Both the position numbers and the translations under genes were made by a program. The notes under the pieces were generated by a model. That model was not told where the DNA came from. It searched no databases and worked only from the letters and a program-made list of their open reading frames with translations. From contig CAZMYO010000006.1 of the NCBI GenBank assembly GCA_964570525.1, positions 1 to 19,148 of the forward strand: a stretch of 19,148 bases of DNA. The letters are read 5' to 3'. Shown here one piece after another: positions 13,527-19,148 of the stretch (position 1 is the first letter of the stretch; each line of letters begins with the position of its first letter). This DNA comes from CAZMYO01 sp964570525 (GTDB taxonomy: Bacteria; Patescibacteriota; Patescibacteriia; Magasanikbacterales; GWA2-37-8).

Positions 13527-14744
13527 ATGTCAAAAATTCTATCAAAGTTTAGTAGTCGCGCGCCCAAGAAGTCGCCCATTGGAACTTATCGAGTGGCTAT
13601 CATCTCACTTCCGGAGGAATGTGATTGGGAGGAATATTTACCTGTTGAAATTCAGTATATTTTTAAGCACTTTCCGTCCTATAAAGAAAAAATTCGGCAG
13701 ATTTTAGCCGAAGGCAAGGCGATTGGCGTGCGCACTGTACTCCGCACTCCAGAAAACATTCTCAAAGCGGTACATACAATCAGTGTTCATAGTCAGAAAA
13801 ATTATATTGTTACTTGGTTACCGAAGTTACTTCGTGACAAGCACTATCCAGTAGTGAGTGATGAGGATAGGGCACAGGCAAAGAGACACGGTGAAGATTT
13901 GGATCAAGCCGTTGAAACTATCGTGCGTGACCGGTTACGTTTTAAGCGATTAGTATTGATTGACGAAGAAAATATCGGTATTAAGCCAGAGGAGCAGATG
14001 CTTATGACTGAGCTTAGCGAGCTTTTATACCCCCTCCAGGTGGATTATGCCGTCTTCCGGGTGATTGCGGATAATGCCCACGAGCGCACCGAAATCGCTC
14101 AATCCATCATTAAGGCATTGCTAGTAGTCGGTCCGATTGCCCATGTTTTAGAAAAATTTGCAGCTGGAATCGGAAAGGTTTTTGCCGCTTCGGCCGACGA
14201 TATTCTTGGTGAATCTGCTGAGCTTATGGCTCTGCGCGGTTCTGGCTTTAGCTGGAAAGAACTTATCAAGCGTTCTAGGATTCTTATCCCGGTCTTTGCG
14301 GTTGCGAGCTATGGAGCTTACCAGGTCCACGGTCTTTTAGAGAGGGGACATTTGGTTTCGGGAGGTATTGTCTTTGGTTTTTCGGCAGTAGCCCTATCTC
14401 TCACTACGGCCATCCAATCACTCTTTATGTATAGAAAAAATTTAGTAAAGCTAATCAAGGAACAAAAGATTACCAACTTACCAAACTCTTGGGCGATTAC
14501 TAAAATGGCCTTAATTCAGGATTTTACCAATCCTGCGCGTCTAGGACTTTTTATTGGTGCCGCCGGCGCCCCGATCATGGGTATTATCGGATCAGTCTTA
14601 GGGGTGATGCAAAATGGGTGGGCACTGGCTGCTATTGGTTCGACCGAGTCAATTGTGGCCGGGCTTACTGTCATTTTTGCCAGCACGATTAACGAACGCC
14701 GTTTCCAGAAAAAATTGCAAACTTTCGAGCCTCCTAAAAGGTAG
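13527..14744 (+). CDS. Unrecognised 405-residue membrane protein
   Basis: I do not recognise this family. Residues 1-190 are soluble and charged, with a basic N-terminus (KILSKFSSRAPKK), VAIISLPEECDWEEYL near 23-38 and RLVLIDEENIG near 141-151. The C-terminal half is hydrophobic with likely TM segments at about 251-270, 276-299, 337-362 and 365-387, and a basic tail. It starts 6 bases after the rmlA stop, so it is probably the last gene of the glycan transcript. Its stop is 4 bases from the stop of the convergent threonine synthase, with no terminator hairpin between. A role in glycan handling is suggested only by position. Confidence 0.7.
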   Translation: MSKILSKFSSRAPKKSPIGTYRVAIISLPEECDWEEYLPVEIQYIFKHFPSYKEKIRQILAEGKAIGVRTVLRTPENILKAVHTISVHSQKNYIVTWLPKLLRDKHYPVVSDEDRAQAKRHGEDLDQAVETIVRDRLRFKRLVLIDEENIGIKPEEQMLMTELSELLYPLQVDYAVFRVIADNAHERTEIAQSIIKALLVVGPIAHVLEKFAAGIGKVFAASADDILGESAELMALRGSGFSWKELIKRSRILIPVFAVASYGAYQVHGLLERGHLVSGGIVFGFSAVALSLTTAIQSLFMYRKNLVKLIKEQKITNLPNSWAITKMALIQDFTNPARLGLFIGAAGAPIMGIIGSVLGVMQNGWALAAIGSTESIVAGLTVIFASTINERRFQKKLQTFEPPKR

Positions 14745-14748
14745 AGTT

Positions 14749-16044
14749 TTATTTTAAGAGAAACTCCTTCAAGTCTGTAAAGTTATTTTCTATCAGTACC
14801 GCCTTTTTTTTACGCTTCAAATAACCTCCAAGCCTTTCCGGCATCGGGACCTTGGCGTGGATGGCCTCCGTGACAATATCGCCGAACTTCGCGGGGTGGG
14901 CGGTTTCAATAAACACTCCCATGCGATTTGGATAATTTTTTTGATAATGCCTAAGGCCAAGATAGGCAACCGCTCCATGCGGATCCATGATGTAGTTATA
15001 TTTTTTGTACACTTCGAGCATTGCTCCCCGCGTTTCTTGATCGGAAAAACTTACCCCAAACACATCCTGCTTCATCTTGGTCGCGTCATGGTCGTATAAC
15101 TCCAACATTCGAACAAAGTTGCTCGGGTTCCCCACATCCATGGCATTGGAAATGGTTGAGAACGATGCTTTGGGTTCAAAATTTCCGGTTTCTAAATAGT
15201 GGGGGACGACATCATTCCGGTTTGTCGCCGCGATGAATTTGCTAATCGGCGCTCCCATTCTTTTAGCGATAAGGCCGGCCGTAAGATTTCCAAAATTTCC
15301 GCTTGGCACCGAAACGACTATGGGCAATTCTTTTTTTTGAAGTTGGGCGGAAAGATAAACATAATAAAACGATTGCGGCAAGAGTCGCGCGATATTGATG
15401 GAGTTGGCCGAAGCGAGCGAGCGTTTTTGTTGGACAGCATTATCAAGAAAAGCTTCTTTTACCAGTTTTTGGCAATCATCAAAAGTGCCTTTTACTTCGA
15501 GCGCGGTAATATTCTTGCCCATCGTGGTTAGTTGTTTTTCTTGAATATTACTTACTTTGCCGCTGGGGTAGAGAATGATGACGTTGATCCCCGGGACATC
15601 CAAGAATCCGTGCGCGACAGCGCTTCCCGTGTCCCCGGATGTTGCGACCAGTATCGTAACCTCTTTTTGCGATTGCTTGGCGAAGTAGGCGATCAAGCGC
15701 GCCATAAAGCGCGCCGCGAAATCTTTAAAAGCAAGCGTTGGCCCGTGGAACAACTCCATTACATGCACGTTTTTATCGAGCTCGATAATTGGTACGGGAA
15801 AATTGAAGGCCTCGACTACAATTGAAGAGAATACATCCCGCGGAACATCTGGAAGAAAGAATTCCTTACCCACCTCAAGAGCGATTTCCTGGAACGACAT
15901 CAAGTTCATCCGCGCGAGGAAAGCTTGGGGTAATTTCGGAATCGCTCTTGGCATATAAAGCCCGCCATCGGGCGCCAGCCCGCGCATTACCGCCGCGGCG
16001 AGCCCGATGTTTGGGCTCTGTTGTTTGGTGCTATAAAATAGCAT
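14749..16044 (-). CDS. thrC: Threonine synthase
   Basis: A 431-residue PLP enzyme converting O-phosphohomoserine to threonine in the cytoplasm; the length fits the E. coli-type class. MLFYSTKQQSPNIGLAAAV opens the family fold and APDGGLYMP follows (24-32). The PLP lysine is K107 in HGPTLAFKDFAARF. The phosphate loop ATSGDTGSAVAHGF is clear, as are SVPSGNFGN and DPHGAVAYLG. The frame extends upstream to 16185, but those 47 residues do not resemble the family, so I use ATG 16044. AGGA lies 10 bases before it as a weak Shine-Dalgarno. It stands alone here: no homoserine kinase or dehydrogenase gene is near, so it may act with a partial pathway or on scavenged substrate. No convincing promoter was found. 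Confidence 0.93.
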   Translation of the reverse strand: MLFYSTKQQSPNIGLAAAVMRGLAPDGGLYMPRAIPKLPQAFLARMNLMSFQEIALEVGKEFFLPDVPRDVFSSIVVEAFNFPVPIIELDKNVHVMELFHGPTLAFKDFAARFMARLIAYFAKQSQKEVTILVATSGDTGSAVAHGFLDVPGINVIILYPSGKVSNIQEKQLTTMGKNITALEVKGTFDDCQKLVKEAFLDNAVQQKRSLASANSINIARLLPQSFYYVYLSAQLQKKELPIVVSVPSGNFGNLTAGLIAKRMGAPISKFIAATNRNDVVPHYLETGNFEPKASFSTISNAMDVGNPSNFVRMLELYDHDATKMKQDVFGVSFSDQETRGAMLEVYKKYNYIMDPHGAVAYLGLRHYQKNYPNRMGVFIETAHPAKFGDIVTEAIHAKVPMPERLGGYLKRKKKAVLIENNFTDLKEFLLK

Positions 16045-16245
16045 ATGTCGAAAATCCTGAACGACGTGCGAACCTATTACGAACGGAATTTTTAAAGGGG
16101 AATTAAGGTGTAGGGGCTTGTTCGCCGAGGGGGTGTTGTTTCGTGCCCCGCGATCGGGGCGCGCCGCCGTTGGGATAAAAGGCAAAGGATGAAATATGGG
16201 TATAAAGTACCAGATCTAAAGTGTGTTGGCAAGCAGGGCAACGTA
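16045..16245. other. Divergent intergenic region with a GC-rich hairpin
   Basis: About 200 bases between thrC and the promoter of the BlaI gene. GCCCCG (16145-16150) pairs with CGGGGC (16155-16160) around CGAT; nothing ties it to either gene. The frame of the BlaI gene is open through 16189-16314, but the translated residues are unlike the family. No RNA gene or second coding region was seen. Confidence 0.45.
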
Positions 16246-16279
16246 TGGACATCCGAAGATAAGTACGGTAGACTATACC
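16246..16279 (+). promoter_or_regulatory. Candidate promoter and weak dyad operator upstream of the BlaI-family gene
   Basis: TGGACA (16246-16251, 5/6), a 17-bp spacer, TAGACT (16269-16274, 4/6); predicted start near 16281. A short dyad, GGTA-GACTA-TACC (16267-16279), lies over the -10. In both this site and the stronger one at 17800-17818 the dyad centre falls 4 to 5 bases after the first base of the -10. This suggests autoregulation, but the dyad arms are only 4 bp. Confidence 0.4.
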
Positions 16280-16314
16280 TGTCGCTCACGCGAATAATTT
16301 TTAATAGCGCACCT

Positions 16315-16701
16315 ATGGATCTGCTTAAAAATAATAACACCTTGGGAGAGTTGGAATCAGAAATTATGGAGATTATCTGGCGCTCTCCCCAAAGTTCCGT
16401 GCGAACAGTTTTAACCCAGCTAGAAAAAAAACGGAAAGTTGCCTATAGCACGATTATGACAGTTATGACGCGGCTCTATGATAAGGGCGTGTTGCGGCGG
16501 GAGCTCGATGCGAGCGGAGTATTTTGGTATCGTTCGGTGCAGGATAAGCAACATTTTCTCGCGTCGGCTTCAAAAAAAATAATTAACCGCTTAATTAGGG
16601 AGTTCGGCGATATTGCCATTGCTCAATTTATTGATGTGATTGAAAGCGGCGACTCAAAAAGAAAAACCCGCTGGCATAAAAAATTGAGAAAAATAAAATG
16701 A
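16315..16701 (+). CDS. BlaI/MecI-family transcriptional repressor
   Basis: A 128-residue winged-helix regulator, close to the usual 120-130. It has LGELESEIMEIIWRSPQSSVRTVLTQL (10-36) for helices 1 and 2, and the recognition region AYSTIMTVMTRLYDKGVLRRE (43-63). A wing then reads GVFWYRSV, and residues about 80-110 form the dimerisation helix region. Family members bind palindromic TACAnnTGTA-type operators as dimers and are released by proteolysis. ATG 16315 was chosen because the domain begins there; the open frame to 16189 adds 42 residues unlike the family. The stop overlaps the next start by ATGA, as in blaI-blaR1 pairs. Its likely target is the palindrome at 17800-17818. Targets are inferred; the family is clear. 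Confidence 0.88.
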   Translation: MDLLKNNNTLGELESEIMEIIWRSPQSSVRTVLTQLEKKRKVAYSTIMTVMTRLYDKGVLRRELDASGVFWYRSVQDKQHFLASASKKIINRLIREFGDIAIAQFIDVIESGDSKRKTRWHKKLRKIK

Positions 16702-17777
16702 GCGCCACCTTAGCAACCAAAGCCAATTCTATTTTTTACCAAGCCACTGTTCTGGGCGCTCTTTTTTTTCTCGGGCTGATATTTTTGGGTGTCAAGACCT
16801 ACCCGCAATTTATTATCATAAAACAAAATGTAATCAGCCAAATAGAAACAGTCTGTGGTTGTACCAATCCGGCAATCTGGAGTAGTCACCCACTGCGATC
16901 GGCTGGTGTGATGCTGGTGGGACTGTTTTTATTTATATTTTTTACGGTTGTCGTTATTCAGCTCTGGCGATTCGTGAAATCAACCACTCAATTTATTCGA
17001 CAGAATTTGAAAAATGTTACCCCTCACATTTCTCCTAAATTAGAGAAAGCAGCGCGGATATTGGAGCTTGATAAACGCGTGCGGGAAGTGAGCAGCGCCA
17101 ATCCTTTAGTATTCTGCTATGGTTTTTTTGCGCCGCGAATCTGCATATCATCGGCCTTAGTCGAGCGTCTAGGCGACAAAGAATTGTTGGCTGTTCTTTC
17201 TCACGAACAACATCACGTCATAACTCATGAACCGATCAAAATGCTCCTTGTTAAATTATTAAGTAGAAGCCTGTGGTTTATTCCGTGGTTTAACCTCCTC
17301 GCCAAAAAATACTTCACGTATGCCGAACTAGCCGCCGATGAATATGCCACGGGGCAGCTCCGGGACAAAGCGTCTCTCGCCCGCGCGTTAGATACTATTA
17401 TCTCCTGGGGCAGTAAGATTACCGCCCGAGACTCCTTAGCGCTCTCTTGGTTTGAAACAGTTACCGAAGAGCGCATTAATAAACTGGTTGATGATCGCTA
17501 TCTTCCTCGCTTTACTATTTTTACTTTCCGGTCGGTAGCCAGCAGTCTGGCTTTGGGGTTCATGGTGTTCTTCTCGCGTCCACTTTTTACTAATTCTCAA
17601 ATTATTATAACCCAGGGCGCTCCAGGCTCGTGCGCGCGGGCCGCTATCCACACCGTCGCCGATGCCCAGGAACAATGCGTGGCGCATACTATTCAGGCAA
17701 TCGAATCCGAACAAAAATTATATTCTACGGATGCCGGAGCGAAATTAAAGAATTATTCGGCAACTGTGGATAACTAA
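16698..17777 (+). CDS. M56-family (BlaR1-like) membrane metalloprotease without a PBP-type sensor domain
   Basis: A 359-residue integral-membrane zinc protease. TM1 about 16-32; an outer loop 33-69 with C53-G-C55; TM2 about 70-90; a cytoplasmic protease region with H169-E170-Q-H-H173 and a downstream E210 in YAELAADEYA; TM3 about 183-202; TM4 about 275-294. BlaR1 and MecR1 carry a roughly 250-residue penicillin-binding sensor after TM4. This protein has only about 65 residues there, with C312 and C327. So it keeps the repressor-cleaving machinery but senses something else. Two cysteines in the first outer loop and two in the outer tail could form a disulfide sensor; this is inference. It overlaps the repressor gene by 4 bases. 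The direct cleavage target in family members is the partner repressor. Confidence 0.85.
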   Translation: MSATLATKANSIFYQATVLGALFFLGLIFLGVKTYPQFIIIKQNVISQIETVCGCTNPAIWSSHPLRSAGVMLVGLFLFIFFTVVVIQLWRFVKSTTQFIRQNLKNVTPHISPKLEKAARILELDKRVREVSSANPLVFCYGFFAPRICISSALVERLGDKELLAVLSHEQHHVITHEPIKMLLVKLLSRSLWFIPWFNLLAKKYFTYAELAADEYATGQLRDKASLARALDTIISWGSKITARDSLALSWFETVTEERINKLVDDRYLPRFTIFTFRSVASSLALGFMVFFSRPLFTNSQIIITQGAPGSCARAAIHTVADAQEQCVAHTIQAIESEQKLYSTDAGAKLKNYSATVDN

Positions 17778-17780
17778 GAT

Positions 17781-17818
17781 TTGACATTCTTCTCGGTGTC
17801 TACTACAGTATGTAGTAG
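17781..17818 (+). promoter_or_regulatory. Sigma70 promoter overlaid by a perfect BlaI-type operator
   Basis: TTGACA (17781-17786, perfect), a 17-bp spacer, TACAGT (17804-17809, 4/6). A perfect dyad, CTACTACA (17800-17807) and TGTAGTAG (17811-17818) around GTA, covers the -10. It contains the TACTACA/TGTAGTA halves of the mec/bla operators, as I remember them. Repressor bound here would block RNA polymerase. The predicted start near 17816 gives a leader of about 50 bases for the next gene. Confidence 0.85.
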
Positions 17819-17867
17819 CTAAGTTTTTTAAAAACAATTTTTCACTCATTAACTAACTCCAAAATAT

Positions 17868-18134
17868 ATGGACACTCCAGAGACGAACATGGGAGGGGCC
17901 GCGGCACCGAGCAATACCATAGTGTTGCGCATCCCCAAACTTAATCTTCAGGCCGGCCTGCTGGGCCTGGTCGCTGTGATTACCGTATTTCAAACGGTGC
18001 AGTTGTTTCGTATCAGTAGTCGGGCGAGCAGCGCTTCAGCACAAGCTTCTTCCGTACGTTCTAATACTGCTCCTTCTTCGCCAGGCAGCGGGGCAAACGC
18101 CGCCGCTCCGCAATCCATGGTCGGTGGCTGCTAG
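17868..18134 (+). CDS. Small single-pass membrane protein ending in cysteine
   Basis: An 88-residue protein with a short N-terminal region, one TM segment (about 27-47, from LQAGLLGLVAVITVFQTVQL), then a Ser/Ala/Gln-rich tail that ends SMVGGC. The last residue, C88, is the only cysteine. I do not know a characterised family. It is the first gene behind the BlaI-type operator and lies 73 bases before the thioredoxin-like gene, so the two are probably a regulated unit. A free terminal thiol could be a partner or substrate of that protein; this is inference. No Shine-Dalgarno is evident. Confidence 0.75.
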   Translation: MDTPETNMGGAAAPSNTIVLRIPKLNLQAGLLGLVAVITVFQTVQLFRISSRASSASAQASSVRSNTAPSSPGSGANAAAPQSMVGGC

Positions 18135-18135
18135 T

Positions 18136-18187
18136 TAATTGAGGGGTCGTGCATAAAATTCGCTAACCCCATGTCGTGGCTCAATTA
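18136..18187 (+). terminator. Candidate attenuator or partial terminator hairpin
   Basis: TAATTGAG (18136-18143) pairs perfectly with CTCAATTA (18180-18187), followed by TTTTGTT. GGGT (18144-18147) and ACCC (18166-18169) can pair inside. It lies between the small membrane protein and the thioredoxin-like gene and could lower read-through into the latter. The large internal loop makes it weaker than a standard terminator. Confidence 0.4.
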
Positions 18188-18207
18188 TTTTGTTGAAGTC
18201 TTAAATT

Positions 18208-19148
18208 ATGACTGAAAAAAAATTTGCTTCATTTCCTGATGACCCAGATTTTGATTCTGGATCGGCTGCTCCTAAACCGGCGCAAACGCTCGAGAGGACT
18301 GTGCCTTGGCCAAAGTATTTTTTAATCGCTGCTCTCAGCGCCTCGATTATTGGCGCTCTCTTGGCCTCCAAGACACTATTTGGCATTGATAAAAAAATCA
18401 CCACCGCCAAAGAAGCGACTCGTCCGGCTACGATTAGCCTGATTAAAATTACCGCCCCGGCCTGTGCCGATTGTTTTGCGGTTGATGACGCGGTCGCTAA
18501 TTTGAAAACCCAAAATGTGGCCGTGGCCGAAGAACGCGCGTTGGCTTTTGATTCCCCCGAAGCGCAGGCGCTTATTCAAAAATTAGGGATTAAAAAGGTT
18601 CCTGCCTATGTTGCGACTGGTGAAATAACCAAGCCGAGTCTCGCTAATTTTATTAAAGATAATGGCGAAATAAAAGATAATACGTTTATTTTTAAAAAAG
18701 TAACGCCGGTTTTTATTGATCCGATAACTAAACAAGAATTGGGGCTCGTCCGCGTTACGTATCTGACTGATCCGACTTGTCGGGTGTGCCTTAAGCCGCA
18801 AGTGTTGATGCAATCGTTAAGCCGAGCCGGAGTACGGGCGGCAGCGAGCACCGAAGTAGCGTGGAATACATCGGCCGGGCAAAAAATTATTAGCCAATAC
18901 AAAATTAAAAGTATTCCAACCCTCATCCTGTCTTCGGATTTGGGTTATTACGATGCGATCAAGGCTGCCTGGTCGCAAAGAATCGGCACGATTGAATCCG
19001 ATGGCTCATATGTGGCTAGGCAACTTCCTTTCCCATATCGCGACGTGCCAACCAATAAAATTATCGGACTGGTGGATGTCGTCTATCTCACTGACAATTC
19101 GTGTAAGGAATGCTATAAACCCCAAGATGTTCATAAAAATATTTTAAC
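18208..19148 (+). CDS. Membrane-anchored protein with tandem thioredoxin-like domains (partial)
   Basis: The gene runs off the window after 313 codons with no stop. Residues 1-36 are hydrophilic, one TM segment spans about 37-56, and the rest is probably outside the cytoplasm. Three similar units follow. The first is ITAPACADCF with CxxC at 86-89 and KKVPAYV with a cis-Pro-like P132. The second is LTDPTCRVCLKPQ with CxxC at 191-194 and KSIPTLI with P237. The third is LTDNSCKECYKPQ with CxxC at 299-302, cut by the window end. CxxC plus a Pro about 45 residues later fits a thioredoxin-like fold, though no unit has the standard WCGPC. It may act as an extracytoplasmic thiol-disulfide enzyme or a metal-binding chain. 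It lies downstream of a BlaI-type operator and a Cys-ended membrane protein. Confidence 0.8.
   Translation, partial: MTEKKFASFPDDPDFDSGSAAPKPAQTLERTVPWPKYFLIAALSASIIGALLASKTLFGIDKKITTAKEATRPATISLIKITAPACADCFAVDDAVANLKTQNVAVAEERALAFDSPEAQALIQKLGIKKVPAYVATGEITKPSLANFIKDNGEIKDNTFIFKKVTPVFIDPITKQELGLVRVTYLTDPTCRVCLKPQVLMQSLSRAGVRAAASTEVAWNTSAGQKIISQYKIKSIPTLILSSDLGYYDAIKAAWSQRIGTIESDGSYVARQLPFPYRDVPTNKIIGLVDVVYLTDNSCKECYKPQDVHKNIL

Noticed and set aside
16045..16185. N-terminal extension of threonine synthase
   Set aside because: The 47 residues precede the conserved opening MLFYSTKQQ and include sequence from a GC-rich hairpin.
16189..16314. N-terminal extension of the BlaI-family repressor
   Set aside because: It would put the candidate promoter inside the gene, and BlaI proteins start near the first helix, as ATG 16315 does.
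18583..18926. Two overlapping minus-strand open frames at the right end
   Set aside because: They are antisense to the thioredoxin-like gene, whose CxxC repeats give it clear priority.

Overview
The window looks like a stretch of a Candidate Phyla Radiation (Patescibacteria, Parcubacteria-like) genome. The signs are compact genes with short gaps, a mid-40s GC content by eye, few clear Shine-Dalgarno sites, a large surface-sugar locus, and many palindromic intergenic repeats. TGA serves as a stop (at 8479, 13518 and 16699), so the UGA-glycine code of Gracilibacteria/Absconditabacteria does not apply. This lineage call is inference; no rRNA or marker phylogeny is possible here.

Layout. Positions 1-860 hold a secreted peptidoglycan-binding protein and its terminator. 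Positions 877-3447 hold UDP-glucose 6-dehydrogenase and an SDR nucleotide-sugar epimerase, with a decayed epimerase 5' end between them. Ribosomal protein L27 (rpmA) sits alone on the minus strand with a textbook promoter. A small membrane protein and a SEDS (FtsW/RodA) glycosyltransferase follow. Positions 5492-13520 form a surface-glycan operon: RmlB, an RmlD-like protein that resembles the plant/giant-virus bifunctional 3,5-epimerase/4-reductase (NRS/ER), a phosphoglucose/phosphomannose isomerase, four GT2 glycosyltransferases, and a long-form RmlA nucleotidyltransferase. An unrecognised 405-residue membrane protein and a convergent threonine synthase come next.

The right end (16246-19148) is a BlaI/BlaR1-like regulatory module. 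It has a BlaI-family repressor, a four-TM M56 metalloprotease without a beta-lactam-binding sensor domain, a strong palindromic operator laid over a sigma70-type promoter, a small single-pass protein ending in cysteine, and a membrane-anchored protein with at least three tandem thioredoxin-like domains, cut off by the window end. I infer a proteolysis-controlled envelope thiol/redox circuit. This is the best candidate for an undescribed system here.

Working together: RmlA and RmlB make a 4-keto-6-deoxyglucose nucleotide, and the NRS/ER-like enzyme could turn it into a rhamnose-type sugar without RmlC. Ugd and the epimerase supply uronic acid or C4-epimer sugars. The isomerase connects fructose-6-P to glucose-6-P and mannose-6-P, and the GT2 enzymes assemble the glycan. 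No flippase, polymerase or ABC exporter is visible.

Several genes are edged by palindromic repeats that reach into reading frames. They create false N-terminal extensions (genes at 1062 and 8562) and a real-looking C-terminal tail (gene ending at 9377). Starts given here were chosen against family N-termini and often lie downstream of the longest-frame start.
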